The notes beneath the pieces are model-generated. The model was not told the origin of the DNA and ran no database searches. It worked only from the letters and a program-made list of their open reading frames with translations. A program made the translations under genes and the position numbers. A stretch of 64,000 nt of DNA from Voacanga thouarsii. Its lineage: Eukaryota > Streptophyta > Magnoliopsida > Gentianales > Apocynaceae. Where the stretch lies: positions 1,054,001 to 1,118,000 of the forward strand of contig JANUWF010002425.1 in NCBI GenBank assembly GCA_026120185.1. Reading direction: 5' to 3'. Shown piece by piece: positions 23,567 through 35,600 of this stretch. Every line of letters begins with the position of its first letter. The first letter of the stretch is position 1.

Positions 23567-23986
23567 TGTTATAAAATTTAGGTAGTGTCAAAAAAAAAAA
23601 TTCTACACACTACACACTAATAAAACTCTAACTATTCTTTGTACAAGAATTTCTTCAAATCTCTCTCTTTCTTTCTCTCACAATTTTCTCTCACAATCAC
23701 AATTCTTTCTTTTACAAAATGATGGTGTATTAGAAGTTTAGAGAATAGCTCTATTTATAGAACTCTTAATTAGTGGAATACATCATCTTCCACTAATTTT
23801 AATTAGTGGTGTCTCCACTAAATGATGGACATCCATAAAAATCCATAATTAGTGGAGTTTCTACTAATTAGTAGAGCTTCCACTAATTCCCTAATAATTC
23901 ACATAAATCCATAATTAGTAAAGCTTCCACTAATTATGGATTTATGTGAAAGTGGAGCTTCCACTAATTCACAATATATCATAACA
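23567..23986 (-). repeat. LTR of the minus-strand Copia element (5' LTR)
   Basis: It matches 18353-18717 and is longer, with an added copy of the CTTCCACTAATTATGG type motif near 23920-23960. The PBS-like TTATCAGCACGAG lies directly left of it on the minus strand. Confidence 0.85.
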
Positions 23987-24718
23987 TATTTAATAATTTA
24001 TCTATAATACAACTACTTTGCTGTGTTTTATTATTTTCCATCAGTCTTGGTTTCAGATATTTCTGCTGAAGATCTCAATAGACAAATCTATATTATCTAA
24101 ATCTTATTATTTATTTTAGAAATTGCATCATCCAAAGAAAGAGGAATGCTCTACACATAAATTATACATATTGTTTTTTTAGTGAAAGGTTTTATTATAA
24201 ATGTTGTTATTTTATTATAAACGCATGTATGTTATAAAGTAAATAAATATTTACATAGTTTAAAAAAAAAAAAAAAGGTTGTGAATGAACAAAAATTGCT
24301 GCAACTTTTGCTCAAGATTTACCTTGTGCATAGTATGAGATATAGTAGAACTTTTAGATTTTAGGTTTGTATGATTTGTAACATGTATTTATTACATAAT
24401 AATTATTCTTAGTCTTTTCACATCCTAATGGAATAGCCCATCACTATCGTCCACCAAAAAACCAATTACTTCATTAAATATGGTATGGAAAAAAACACGA
24501 TGCAGATGAAACTCATTTGAAAAGGCTGTGGATTTAGCTTTTGATTTTTGAATAATTTATTTACATGACTTAGGCTTGGTTGGTTTGGATGTATACCTTT
24601 GGATTTTCAAATGAGGATGTGAATGATTATCCTAGTGAACAAAGATGTGATACTAATTCGAAAGAAAATGAAGGTGAAAATATTGGGATATGAAGGACTT
24701 TTTTATGAACAAAGAATA
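23987..24718. other. AT-rich spacer
   Basis: No gene or repeat beyond A/T runs that I can support. Confidence 0.6.
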
Positions 24719-25024
24719 CTCCTTCCGTTTCAAAATACTTGTTCATGAAATTTTTTTATTTTGTTTCAAAATATTTGTTTATGTACATATTTCTAGAATT
24801 AATGATTAATTTTTTTCTATTGTACCCCTATTTATTCAAAATCAACTACACAACTTTCCAAAACTCTTCTTTCTTCTGGCTTCTTGAAAATTTTCACTAA
24901 CCAATAGCTATAGTATTTTTAATATGGGTAGAATAGGAACTTTATCTAAATTATTGTATTGTTTTCAACACCCTTAATCTATGTGCAAAAGGCTTCATGA
25001 ACAAATATTTTGAAACGGATGGAG
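24719..25024. mobile_element. Stowaway-like MITE, 306 bp
   Basis: Terminal inverted repeats CTCCTTCCGTTTCAAAATA and the reverse complement of TATTTTGAAACGGATGGAG bound the unit, with TA on both sides (24717-24718 and 25025-25026). Short size, no coding potential and TA duplication fit the Tc1/Mariner-derived Stowaway group. Confidence 0.85.
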
Positions 25025-25224
25025 TATTATTCAATAGAAAGGAAGTAGACATTTCCTCCAAAAAAAAAAAAGAAAAGAAAGAAGTATATATTATTATAAG
25101 TCAATTAACTGGGTGTATTAAGGTATTCCAAACAACAACCTAAATTTGGTGAAATGATTTTAGAAAAGCAAAATTAGAATGTGATGATTTTAGAAGTTTG
25201 GAAATTTTCCTTTCGAATGTAATT

Positions 25225-25542
25225 TTAATTAAATTTGCTAACAAGCCTAAAATGACTATCACTCCTTATTTTTCTTTGTTTAGGATGAAAAGAGAAAACT
25301 ACATTATTCATAATCCGTTGAAGAAGAGAAGCAGATAGAAGAATGAACATTCCCATCCAAACATGACGAAACTTAAAGGAAAGGGTACTATGAGCTGAAA
25401 GACGAGCCAATTTGTTGTCGCCACGACAATTAACATATGGAAAAAAAAAAAGAAAGAAAGAAATTAAAGAAGCAACAAGCTTTCTAATACAATGAATAAA
25501 GTTGGCCATGCAACAGAGATCCATTTCTTCACTCACAATCAT
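25225..25542 (-). pseudogene. Possible LINE RNase H fragment
   Basis: The minus-strand frame contains VNCRGDNKLARLSAHSTL followed by HVWMGMF and LLQRIMNN. This resembles the end of the plant non-LTR RNase H domain (an R.GN.LA..LA..S....VW pattern). No RT is seen next to it. The call is weak: a short fragment in the 3' flank of eIF5B. Confidence 0.35.
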
Positions 25543-26368
25543 GGATTATTTACAGAGCATCACTCTCCACAACTAGATCTTGCAACCCTGAATCCATGGC
25601 TAAACCTAGATGATCAACTTGTGAGTCACGGGATTTCTCTTGGAACGTTGATCATTTCGACCATTCCAAATTATCCATAGAAGAGTAGATAGGGCCGCGG
25701 TTGAGCAAACAAATTAAAAGGAAAATGATGGTAATGGCGGCGGAGGTTGGCATTGAGATAGTGACTTTCTTTGGTGAATTGAAAGTAAGAACAACAGTAC
25801 ATTAAAAATTTTAGTATCATAGAGAGTACATCATGGCGACTGACAGGTCATAAAATTAGAGGGGGCAAATTCTGTCCGTTATCATATTTCCAATTTTTGC
25901 TATAAAATGTGACCAATTGGCTCTTAAATTAGACCATATAAAAGTGGACAACCTCTTAATCTTCCCACAGTGAGACAAAAATGGAAATATAAATTAATGA
26001 AAACTTACTGCTCAAAGTTACAACAGGTATTGGAAGTGTAAAGAGGGCGCGTAAATATCAAAGCCACAATTCAAAGCTATACAACACGACCGCTCCGAAA
26101 ACTAGTCTTTCACAACTGTGTATGAGATTATGAGATTTCCAACTGTGCCCTGTTGTATGAAATTATTTTCCAAAAGTCAACACCAAAAAAGGCTGGGAAA
26201 TCAACCCCACAACTGTATGGAAAGAAGGGCATCTCCCAAGCAGTGTGATGAACGCTGTTCTATCCATCGCACTTGAGCCCTTCGTCCAAAGGGTTGTCTT
26301 TTCCTGATTTAGTGCCTACTCATCGAGGCCTCTGGTTTTACAGCTCTTCACTCCTTTTAAGTTCCAAT
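25543..26368. other. 3' flank and probable 3' UTR of eIF5B
   Basis: This region lies downstream of the eIF5B stop on the minus strand. The 3' UTR probably begins here, but I see no decisive polyadenylation site. No other gene is supported. Confidence 0.5.
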
Positions 26369-26696
26369 TCATTGTATCTTGAAAAGATTTTTCAGTTTAA
26401 CAACCAGCTTCCATTCATCCATAGATAGATCCTCCTGTAAAATATCAGACAATGCAAAATTGAAATATCACAAAACTGAAGTAGATACGAAATTTTTCAA
26501 TAAAATATCTGCAGGCAGCGTCAACCAGCAAAATCCTCATAGAAGACACACAACGGAATAAACTCATTTCCCATACCCGATAATTTGCTTTGAGCACATC
26601 AATTGACCTCCTTGAGATTTTGCTGACAAGCTCATCATCAATCTCAAAATGCCTTCCAAACATTTTCTGCTGTTCCTCAGGATTACTACCCACAAT
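26369..26696 (-). CDS. eIF5B: eIF5B exons 11-12: C-terminus
   Basis: Exon 11 (26696-26577) encodes [18 protein letters not shown] and [14 protein letters not shown]. Exon 12 (26434-26369) encodes [19 protein letters not shown] then IQ and TGA. The intron between them is 142 bp. The end matches the conserved C-terminus of plant eIF5B. Confidence 0.95.
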
Positions 26697-29600
26697 CTGT
26701 AGAGCACAAGTAATAAGATCAGGTCCAGAAAGATTAAGCTAGAAACCATATGCACAAATACAGATCCATGCACCATTGCTTAGCACAAATATTCTGAATG
26801 ACAGAAAATTCCTCTAGATCCTAAAATGGGATTAGTTGTGTGACCAAACTCTTACTAATACATTCCATAACCAATCCCAATCATTTCTATATTTGGTTCA
26901 GTTCTACAAAAAAACAAAAACTGTTTTAGGGTTTGCTTTCAAGAATAAAGTGGAACATATGCAAATGAATTTTACTTATGAAACATTCAGTACTGTCACA
27001 CTCCCAATGCATCGCAGCATGTGTTGTGGTTTTGGGGGGTGGCGGGCGCCTTGGACCCACAAATTTTTTATAAAATTCAAAATCATTCTTAGATGTATTA
27101 TAAAACTGTTTTTATAAAGCCAATCCAAGTATACCCTGCGATCCACAACCAATTATTTCTAAGGATTACAAACATATTTTAAGAATCTTAATTTAATCCA
27201 TGATTTCACAATACTGAAAATTTTGGATTCATGAATAGAACACCATGCATCGCAAATATTTATGTTCCATATGATACAAGGAAATTATAAAATTCTATGT
27301 AACTGGAACTGCATGTATTTTAATCCTAGTGAAAATATATGCAATTGCATTGAAAGCCAAAATGTATATAGAACTGGAAACGGACTACCTAACATCATGT
27401 TGAGCCCTAAAGCTAACAACCCAGTCACCGTTACTCACCTTAGCCACATCTATCACTCTACTACACTACTCAAAGCTCCATCTCTCTTCATCCACACTAT
27501 TTCAAGTCCTTTCCCTGTCCTTGCTTCTACTTTCTTCCATTCTCACCCTACTTTCTTTGCAAGATCCATGATCATTAGATGCTCAATAGCACTTTAGGAT
27601 CAGGATTGGACTGGATTTTATTTGTAACCTAGGGGGTCTCAAAAAGTTCTAGATGCTAGGGTTTGCCATCCTGTGTGCATCAGAACTAAAGCTTTAGATC
27701 TAAAATCTACCACTCAAAAAGCACCCTTGAAGGCATAACACTCAAAAAGCACCCTTGAATATAACTTCTGTTGGGAGATTTATATCTGAGAAGCAGCATT
27801 GAGACTGCTTACACAGCGACAGAAATGGGTCGCTGCAGAGGTCTGAGGCTGTTATGGTTCCTAAAAGAGAAACCCTAATGAAGAAAAGAAAAAATAAATA
27901 TACATGGATAATTAAATCCTCTCGAGAAGAAACAAGGCGATAAGAGAACAAGTTTGTCCAAATCCATGCAATTCTTAGGTGGGAGAGTGGAATTAAAATT
28001 GTGAAATGGAAGCCTATGAAATCATAATTGTAGTTCCAAGTTCACCATAAGTCAGGCCACAAAAACAATATTTGATTTAAGGGATTAGTCCCAACTTACA
28101 ATTTCATTCTCAATTCCATGCCACCAGAAACAGTATCAACAGAAAGGACAGTTTTTCCAACCCAGAAAACATAAAAAAGGATCCACAATCAAAAGAGTTT
28201 TGCTTCCTAACTTAGCATGTAAGTAGATAGAAATTTGTTTGAGGTGAGTTTGTTTGGATATAATAAAAATTTATTAAATATGTGGGGCTTAAATGGGGCC
28301 AAAGATAGAGAATATAATGTATTATGAGTATATGATAACAACAAACAACAATAACAAACTAAGCCTTAATCCCAAGTAACTTGGGGTCAGCTACATGAAC
28401 CAACGTCAGGCAACGTGTGGTCATCCACGTAAATCCTCTCTCGCCACTTCCTTCTATCAAACGTCATACTCTCATCCAAATCTAACAAAGACATATCTCT
28501 CTTAATTACCTCTATCCATGTCGTTTTAAGCCTACCTCTACCTCTATCTAACCTATCCTGCCTCACTCTCTCCATTCTCCTAACAGGAGCATCCCTCGGT
28601 CTTCTCTGAACATATCCAAACCAACGCAGACGACTTTCTCTCATCTTTTCCTCAATAGATGCCACACCCACCTTTTCCCTAATGGTCTCATTTCTAACTC
28701 TATCCTTTCTAGTATACCTACACATCCACCGTAACATACGCATCTCAACTACTTTCATTTTTTGAATATGACACCTTTTAGCTACCTAACATTCCGTACC
28801 ATATAACAAAGCAGGTCGTATGACTGTCCTGGAAAACTTTCCCTTTAGATTCAATGGTACATTACGATTACAAAGAATACCAGTCGCACTCCTCCATTTT
28901 AACCAACCCGCCTTAACTCGATGTGCAACGTCGCTATCGAGCTCTCCATCTTTCTGAATAATGGATCCTAGATATCGAAAACAATCAGCTAACGGTATAT
29001 CTCTACCTTCCAAAGTTACACTCTGGGCTATGTTTCTGTTACCACTAAACTTGCATTCCATATACTCTGTTTTACTCCTACTAATTCTGAAACCCTTGGA
29101 TTCCAATGTCTGCCGCCATAACTCCAATTTAACATTTACACCGACTCTAGTCTCATCAATCAACACAATATCGTCCGCAAACAACATACACCATCGCACA
29201 GCCTCCTGTATAGTGCAGGTCAACTCATTATTTTATCGAAAAATAAAAATTATTTAAATTAACATTATTTTAAATTAAAGTAAAGCTTTGGGCAGGGGGG
29301 TAGAGTTTGTACCCAAATACAACCTTAAAAACTTATTTCTTCTCCACCCCTCTCCCCCCCTCTTTCCTTTTTTTTCCCCATGCAAAACACGATTTCTCAG
29401 CAAGAAAAGCTCAGAACTTCTGATGTCTCATGGCCACCGGCCCAAACGATAGGCAGACAACTTATACAACTGATCCCATGCAAAGATAGAAAAGGAGGTA
29501 AATAAATTGATTTCACTACTTGATAGCAGGATGGTCTGCGTTGGCACCCCATGAAAGAGTCTAAAAGAAGTAACTGATTATGAATTTATTCTTTCCAAGC

Positions 29601-32600
29601 ATTGATACAAAATGTAGAATGTGGAATCTTACTGGTTAACGTAAGAATTCTAGGAAGGACATCTAAGTCATCTATAGCATGAGCACCCTCTGCTGTCCCT
29701 ATTGTCTCACCTATTTTAGTTTCTTCCAAGCACTATCCCTAATTCTCCAATTCCTTTTATTTGGTCTGCTCCAAGAACTACAAACAACTCCACTACAAAA
29801 TACAATTCCCCCATTTCTCTTTAAAATTACAATAATCACCAACAATGCTATGCCTCCCGAAGTTAATGAACTTAGATATTAAGTTAATTGTATATTATTT
29901 AGATTATTCAATAATATTGTGTACAGTGCAGTCATTAGCTGTCCCCCAAGTTAATGACTTTAGATATTAAGTTAATTGTATATTACTTAGATTATACAAC
30001 AATATTGTGTACAGTGCAGTTATTAGCTGTCCCCAAGTACATCTACAATACGTTGCTTTTTTATCCTGTTCGACTACTATGAGTACATACATAGTGCAGC
30101 CAGGCAGAATAGCCCACTTGGTCACTATAGAGGAACTGCCTTGTAACCAGTGCCAATGAGCTTTTGGATATTTCATCCTATTTTTTCTGATATTATGACA
30201 GCAATCATATAGCTTCGCCTTGATGATATCAAAATCTATATCCAAGCATACTCCACAGACATTTTTTCCACCCGGATGAAAAATATGAGAAAAGACAATA
30301 AAGCATCCTCCAAAAAGTAAAATAAAACGACATCAATGCATCCCTCCAATCTCTTTGTAAAATAAAACTACATCACTGCATCCTTCCAATCTCTTTGTAA
30401 ATCTATCACTGCTACGCCCCCAAAAACACCAAATGCTGTTGCCCAAAGAGATGATAGAAAAAGTAATTTCATAGGCATATACTGATCTTTAGGACTCCTG
30501 TTATTCCTTTCCAACCATATTACTATATATTCTCCATAAACCAAGCACATTTTCAGGACACAGCCACTTCTCATCCACCAAACAAAAACAAATTGTGTGA
30601 CAATGAAGGGAAAGGTGATTATTAGTTTCATTGCTGAACTTCCACATAAAACACATATCTAGACTAAGAGCTCTATCAGGCCTTCTCACCCACAACAAAT
30701 CATGAGTGGTCATTCCATTAAGAACCATTTTCCAAGTGAAAGCTTTGATTTTAAAGTGAACATCAGCCTTCCAGCTTACTTTCTTCAAAGGAAATGGAGG
30801 TCGACTTTCATTCAATAAATGAGAAAGAAATGATTGACGATAAAACTCCAGTGTCATTGACCATGCATGTTCTGGAATCTAATCTTGTGCACAAAGGAAG
30901 GATATTATAAGGCTTGATCAAAGGATTGGTAACCTTATCCATCACCCTATTAATGATTTTCTAAATATCCTAGAAATTGCCTGGTTGACACAAAAAATCA
31001 ATTTCCATTGGTAACAGCGCCATTTAATTCCTATGAAGCATTTGTTTATCAGAAGTGTCAGGTCAGAAAAATATCCACTTGTTACAAAAATAAATACTCT
31101 TTCCATTTTCTCTTCTAGTGCTTGTACAGTAATTGTAAGGAGACCTACTAGTTCAGCTAAAAACACAACAAGACTTTTTACAAAACTCTTGCGAACTACA
31201 AATGGAAGCAGAGAGATACAAATCAATATTTCTGATTCTCAATTATCTATTCTGGAGTATGTTAACAGGCAAGTTGTTTTTGACCCACCATAGACACTGG
31301 AAACAGAATCGAACCCCTTCACTTTAAAATGGCAGACAAAACTCATATAAGATTTTACCAATTTAAACATCTTTTCCTCTCCAATTAGGGTAGGGTCTCT
31401 GAATGAGGATAATCTCACATAAGAACAAAAACATGCTTATATCTAAAATAAACCTATTTCAAATATGCAACCAAAAATTGCATCTAGGATGTTACCTTAA
31501 TGGCCACTTTTTGGCCTTTCTTGGCATAATCAACTGGCTTATGGTTGTTCTCAATAGATGCAATACGCCCAATATCAATATATTCCTTCTGAGGAATGCA
31601 TATTGGAGTTCCAATCTGTTTCGCAGAATTAGATAATAAGAATCCAAAAACCACAGAATATTCCCACATTAGCAAGTAACAAAAAAAGACTTATTGCACG
31701 AATCATAACAGAAGATAGTTAATACAGAATAAAACAAATAGAATAACAAACAAATATGTTTCATGAAAAGGGGAAAAAAATGCTCATAAAACTAATTGAC
31801 AACAAATAAATTCAGGATATGGTGCATTGGAATAGGTAGATGGATCAGTATGCTAGCTTCTTCTTCTTTAGCATACCCGATTAGGAGAAAATCATAAAGA
31901 TTACTATTGCTTCTCTAACCCCCAATGATATTCTGAGGTAAAAGTTAAAAGCAAACAGGGAAAATAAAATGTACTAGAAGCCCATGAGCTTTTAAATTGC
32001 TCAAGTATTTAATCCAATGCTAAGCTTAATTTCAAAGGTCATACAAATGGACCTCACTAATCTAACACCTACTCATTTAGGCCTAGTTTAAGAGAATTGG
32101 TGTAAGCCTTTTGCAGTGAGTTTGTCTTAGTATATCAGATTCCAGAATGTTAAAAGGAATATCATTTGACCTTTGCCAGTAAAAGTAACAAGTTAACATT
32201 AAAAAGACGTTAGATTACAAGATAGCAGCAGATGACAACTCAGGTACCAAATGGTGTACCCCATAATCATCCATTTTCATATTTCAACATGAAAATTGTG
32301 ACAGAGACATAAAACCAGAAGGCCTCATTTGATTGTCAAAGAAAATGAGGGAAAGCAATCACATTCCCCACTTTTAAATTCCCATGTTTAGTTCATTATA
32401 TGTGGTCTGAGAAAGGTAGATGATTCCTCAACTCCGGGTAAGTAAATGCAATGTATTGGGTAAGTGAATCCTAACTAGAAGGTGGTATTGTGATCCTTTC
32501 CTTAGTATTTTACTCCCTCCATCCCCTTTTATCTGTCCATTTTAACTAAGATATTTGTCCCAATTTATCTGTCCCATTAGCAAATCAAAATGATATTAAT

Positions 32601-35600
32601 TGCTATTTTTTCACAAATACCCCTCTTTAATACAATAAGTATTGTGTACTTGCAGAGGGAAATTGAAGCAAATTAAATATGCTTACCACACATCAAACTT
32701 TGAAATTCGATTACTCATTAATAAAGTGAGAGATTATTTGAGGGTATAATAGGAAATGTCTATTAATTAACCGAAAAACTTTATTTTTCTTAAAATAGGT
32801 AAATCGATTAAAGTGGACACTTAAAAGGGGACGGAGGGAGTAAGAAAAAAGACTAAAGAAACAAAACCAATAATGATGAAGAGTAACATTTTCCAAATAT
32901 GCATCGCTGATATTTATTCCTCATATTCCTCCTCACTTAATCCCTCTCCCCTCCTGTATCCACCCTGATAGTGTATTAAAAATTTTCGTATCTCCACTTA
33001 TTACATCTTTATTCTTTTTCCTTAGGTAACTTACAAGACCCAAAACTTTAACCAAACTAACTATAAATCTTCAATTCAAAGGTTGCATCATGATAAGTAA
33101 CTTACATGATAAGAAAACTTATTGAATTTTCTCTAGATACAATAATTTGATATTATCCAATTGTTACTTTTCTATGCAAATTAAAATTTAAATCCCACAT
33201 CAAGATTATTTTCGTAACTTGCATTTTTGAGAGATATCAAACTAAAAAAAATAATTGATATCATTGTAAAAGTCTAGAGCATCGAATAAAACAATTTCTT
33301 TTTTTGTACTCTCTCCGTCCCATAATATAAGTCGTTTGACTTAATTTCACACATATTAAGATTCTTAAAAACAAGGTGATTTTATGTTTTTTCTTCCTAA
33401 AACACCCCTATTTAATTGTCTTGGAAACAAGAGAAGAGAGAAGAGAGAAAGAGAGGGAAAGAGAATAATAAATAAGGACAAAAATGTAAAAGCAGCTTCA
33501 AAACCTTCTTGAAAAGTCCCCAACGACTTATAATTTGGGACATCAAAAGTAGCTTCAAACGACTTATATTATGGGACGGAGAGAGTATTTAAATATGCGA
33601 AACAATAATTATATGATTTTTATTTACTATAGCCTTTTGAAAAGGGAAACAATATGATTAAATTGTACAACAATGCAAGAGATATGTAGAAATAATTTTA
33701 AAAGTTTTTAATTAAGGTTTATAAAACTTTAATGTTTTCCTTTAAAAAATAATTTATTTTTATATATTAAAAAAAAGACTTGTATTATTTTCCTTGAATA
33801 TTGATTTTTGGACCGTCCAAAACACAAGAATATAACCTATTTGGAATCACATTCTATGAATTCACTTTCCTAAAATTCAGATTTTATAATATTACTTTCC
33901 CTTTTGCCAATCAAACGATGCCAAAAAGTAATCCTTCTGTAAATTGGGGCATAGATCAGCTTAAAAAACAAAGCACCCCAAGAGAGTAGAATGTCAAGGA
34001 AGCCCACTATTTCACAAATCAAATGTAAAGATTATAGAGTATCACAGAAAACTTCTCCTAACATGCATTAGATATAATGGTGACAAGCCTTGAAAATATA
34101 CAGAAAAATCCACAGCAGCATACAACACTGTATCAGTAGCACACAGAAACATTTACGGAGGTTTGCAGAATCCATGATCAAAAAATTAAACATCCAAATT
34201 GTTCTTTGCTAATAAATCAAATACTCATCACAGTTCAGATTTATACAGTTAAGACAACAAGACCAGTTTAACACAAAGAATCACTTTAATAAGCAAAAGA
34301 AATCCTATATCTCTACTAACAAATACTAAGAATTAGCATGAGCTATAAAGAAACATCTCAGGTACACATTCTATCATCCTTGTATTGACTGAACCAAGTT
34401 GTTTAAGAATTAACACAAAAAGCTTCTTTCAATGAAAAGAATGCAACAGCTAGCAAAATTTCAATAATTCAGGAAAAATTAACTAGTGGCGTACCTTCAA
34501 AATGCCTTCAAGAACATCCACCCCCAAAACAATGGGGTCTTTCTTGTTAAAGACACAGTTTGGTATGATCTTGAGAACACAAGGAAATACAGCATCTTCA
34601 GCAGCTTCCTTCTTTTTCTCTTCCTTGAGATTATCAATGTAGGCCTTAAACTGATCGAACAAGTGATAAATAATATCCGCACAGAATATTCTAACACTGA
34701 GTTCATCAGCAAGTTCCCGAGCTTCTGGTGTTACCCTAACATCAAAGGCCAAAATTGTAGCAAACTCTTTCTTTTTCTCAAGCATTACACTTGCCTTCAT
34801 GACATCTTTCTTGTGTACAGGGCCAATGCCTATACCACTGACAGGTATGCTTACTGCCGGAGTCTTCAAGAACTCAAGTAGTGCTTCCAGTGATCCAAGG
34901 GTAGATGCTTGAACATAAACCCCCTCACCACTTTTGTCAATTCTGTTCATTACTGACCTCATATCTTCCATGGTTGCTTCCTTGATATCTTCCAAGTCAT
35001 CATCTGGTTCTACAACATAAAGGCCTGTGCCAGCAATAGCATGCTCAAGGCCCTACATAAGAAAGACAAGGAACCAAGAAATTCTCCCAAGTCAAATTTA
35101 GAAGACATTAATGTTTCCAGAAACAAATAAAATAAAGCAACATAAAATGAAACCCTAAGCAGAAAGCCAGCTATTAATGATCCTTTCCTAGTAGAACTCA
35201 AAGGATACTAGTAAGAATTCTGGATATTCAACTATTGCAGCTGTATCTTAAATTTTCACGTTCATTTTAAAGAGGAAATCAATCGCCAAGGGGAATTACT
35301 AGCACGGGCGGCAGACAAAGTTGATCCTACTAAGATAATTTTACTTCATGATTCCTGTGGGATAACATAAATGTAGACAAATTTAAATTAACCATAAACC
35401 AAGTAGCATGAATTTCACTGCTTTGGACTGTAACAGCGACAGTGTCCCTCTTAATTGCTCAAGAGGATACTAAGTTCTAAATGCATCTTTAATTATAGAA
35501 AGTTCCTAAAACTCTTGAGCTCCTTTTTAACCACCACCCCACCCCTTTTTTTCAACTCTCTTCATAAGATGATGGTCTCTATCACTTCTAGATGCAAAGA

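Larger units (their letters stand above)
18353..23986 (-). mobile_element. Minus-strand Copia element carrying a captured gene segment
   Basis: Two LTRs in the same orientation (18353-18717 and 23567-23986) start TGTTATAAAATTT and end ATATCATAACA on the plus strand. On the minus strand the order is: LTR, PBS-like TTATCAGCACGAG beside the right LTR, gag start near 23490, gag remnants to about 22955, foreign DNA, then Copia connection region, RT and RNase H from about 20985 to 18855, polypurine AAGGGGGGG and the second LTR. The gag zinc knuckle, protease and integrase are missing and an RWP-RK gene copy stands in their place. Flanks TGTTT and TATTT are a one-mismatch 5-bp duplication. The LTRs differ in length (365 and 420 bp) and sequence, so the insertion is old. 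Confidence 0.85.
31616..34494 (-). other. eIF5B intron 9 (2879 bp)
   Basis: It contains the two Stowaway-like MITEs listed separately. The rest is AT-rich with no supported gene. Confidence 0.85.

Noticed and set aside
27262..27597. 111-aa plus frame in eIF5B intron 10
   Set aside because: No domain, no splice partners, and it lies in repeat-rich intron DNA.
30942..31226. Minus frame next to the L1 fragment
   Set aside because: It could be more LINE debris, but I see no motif to support it.
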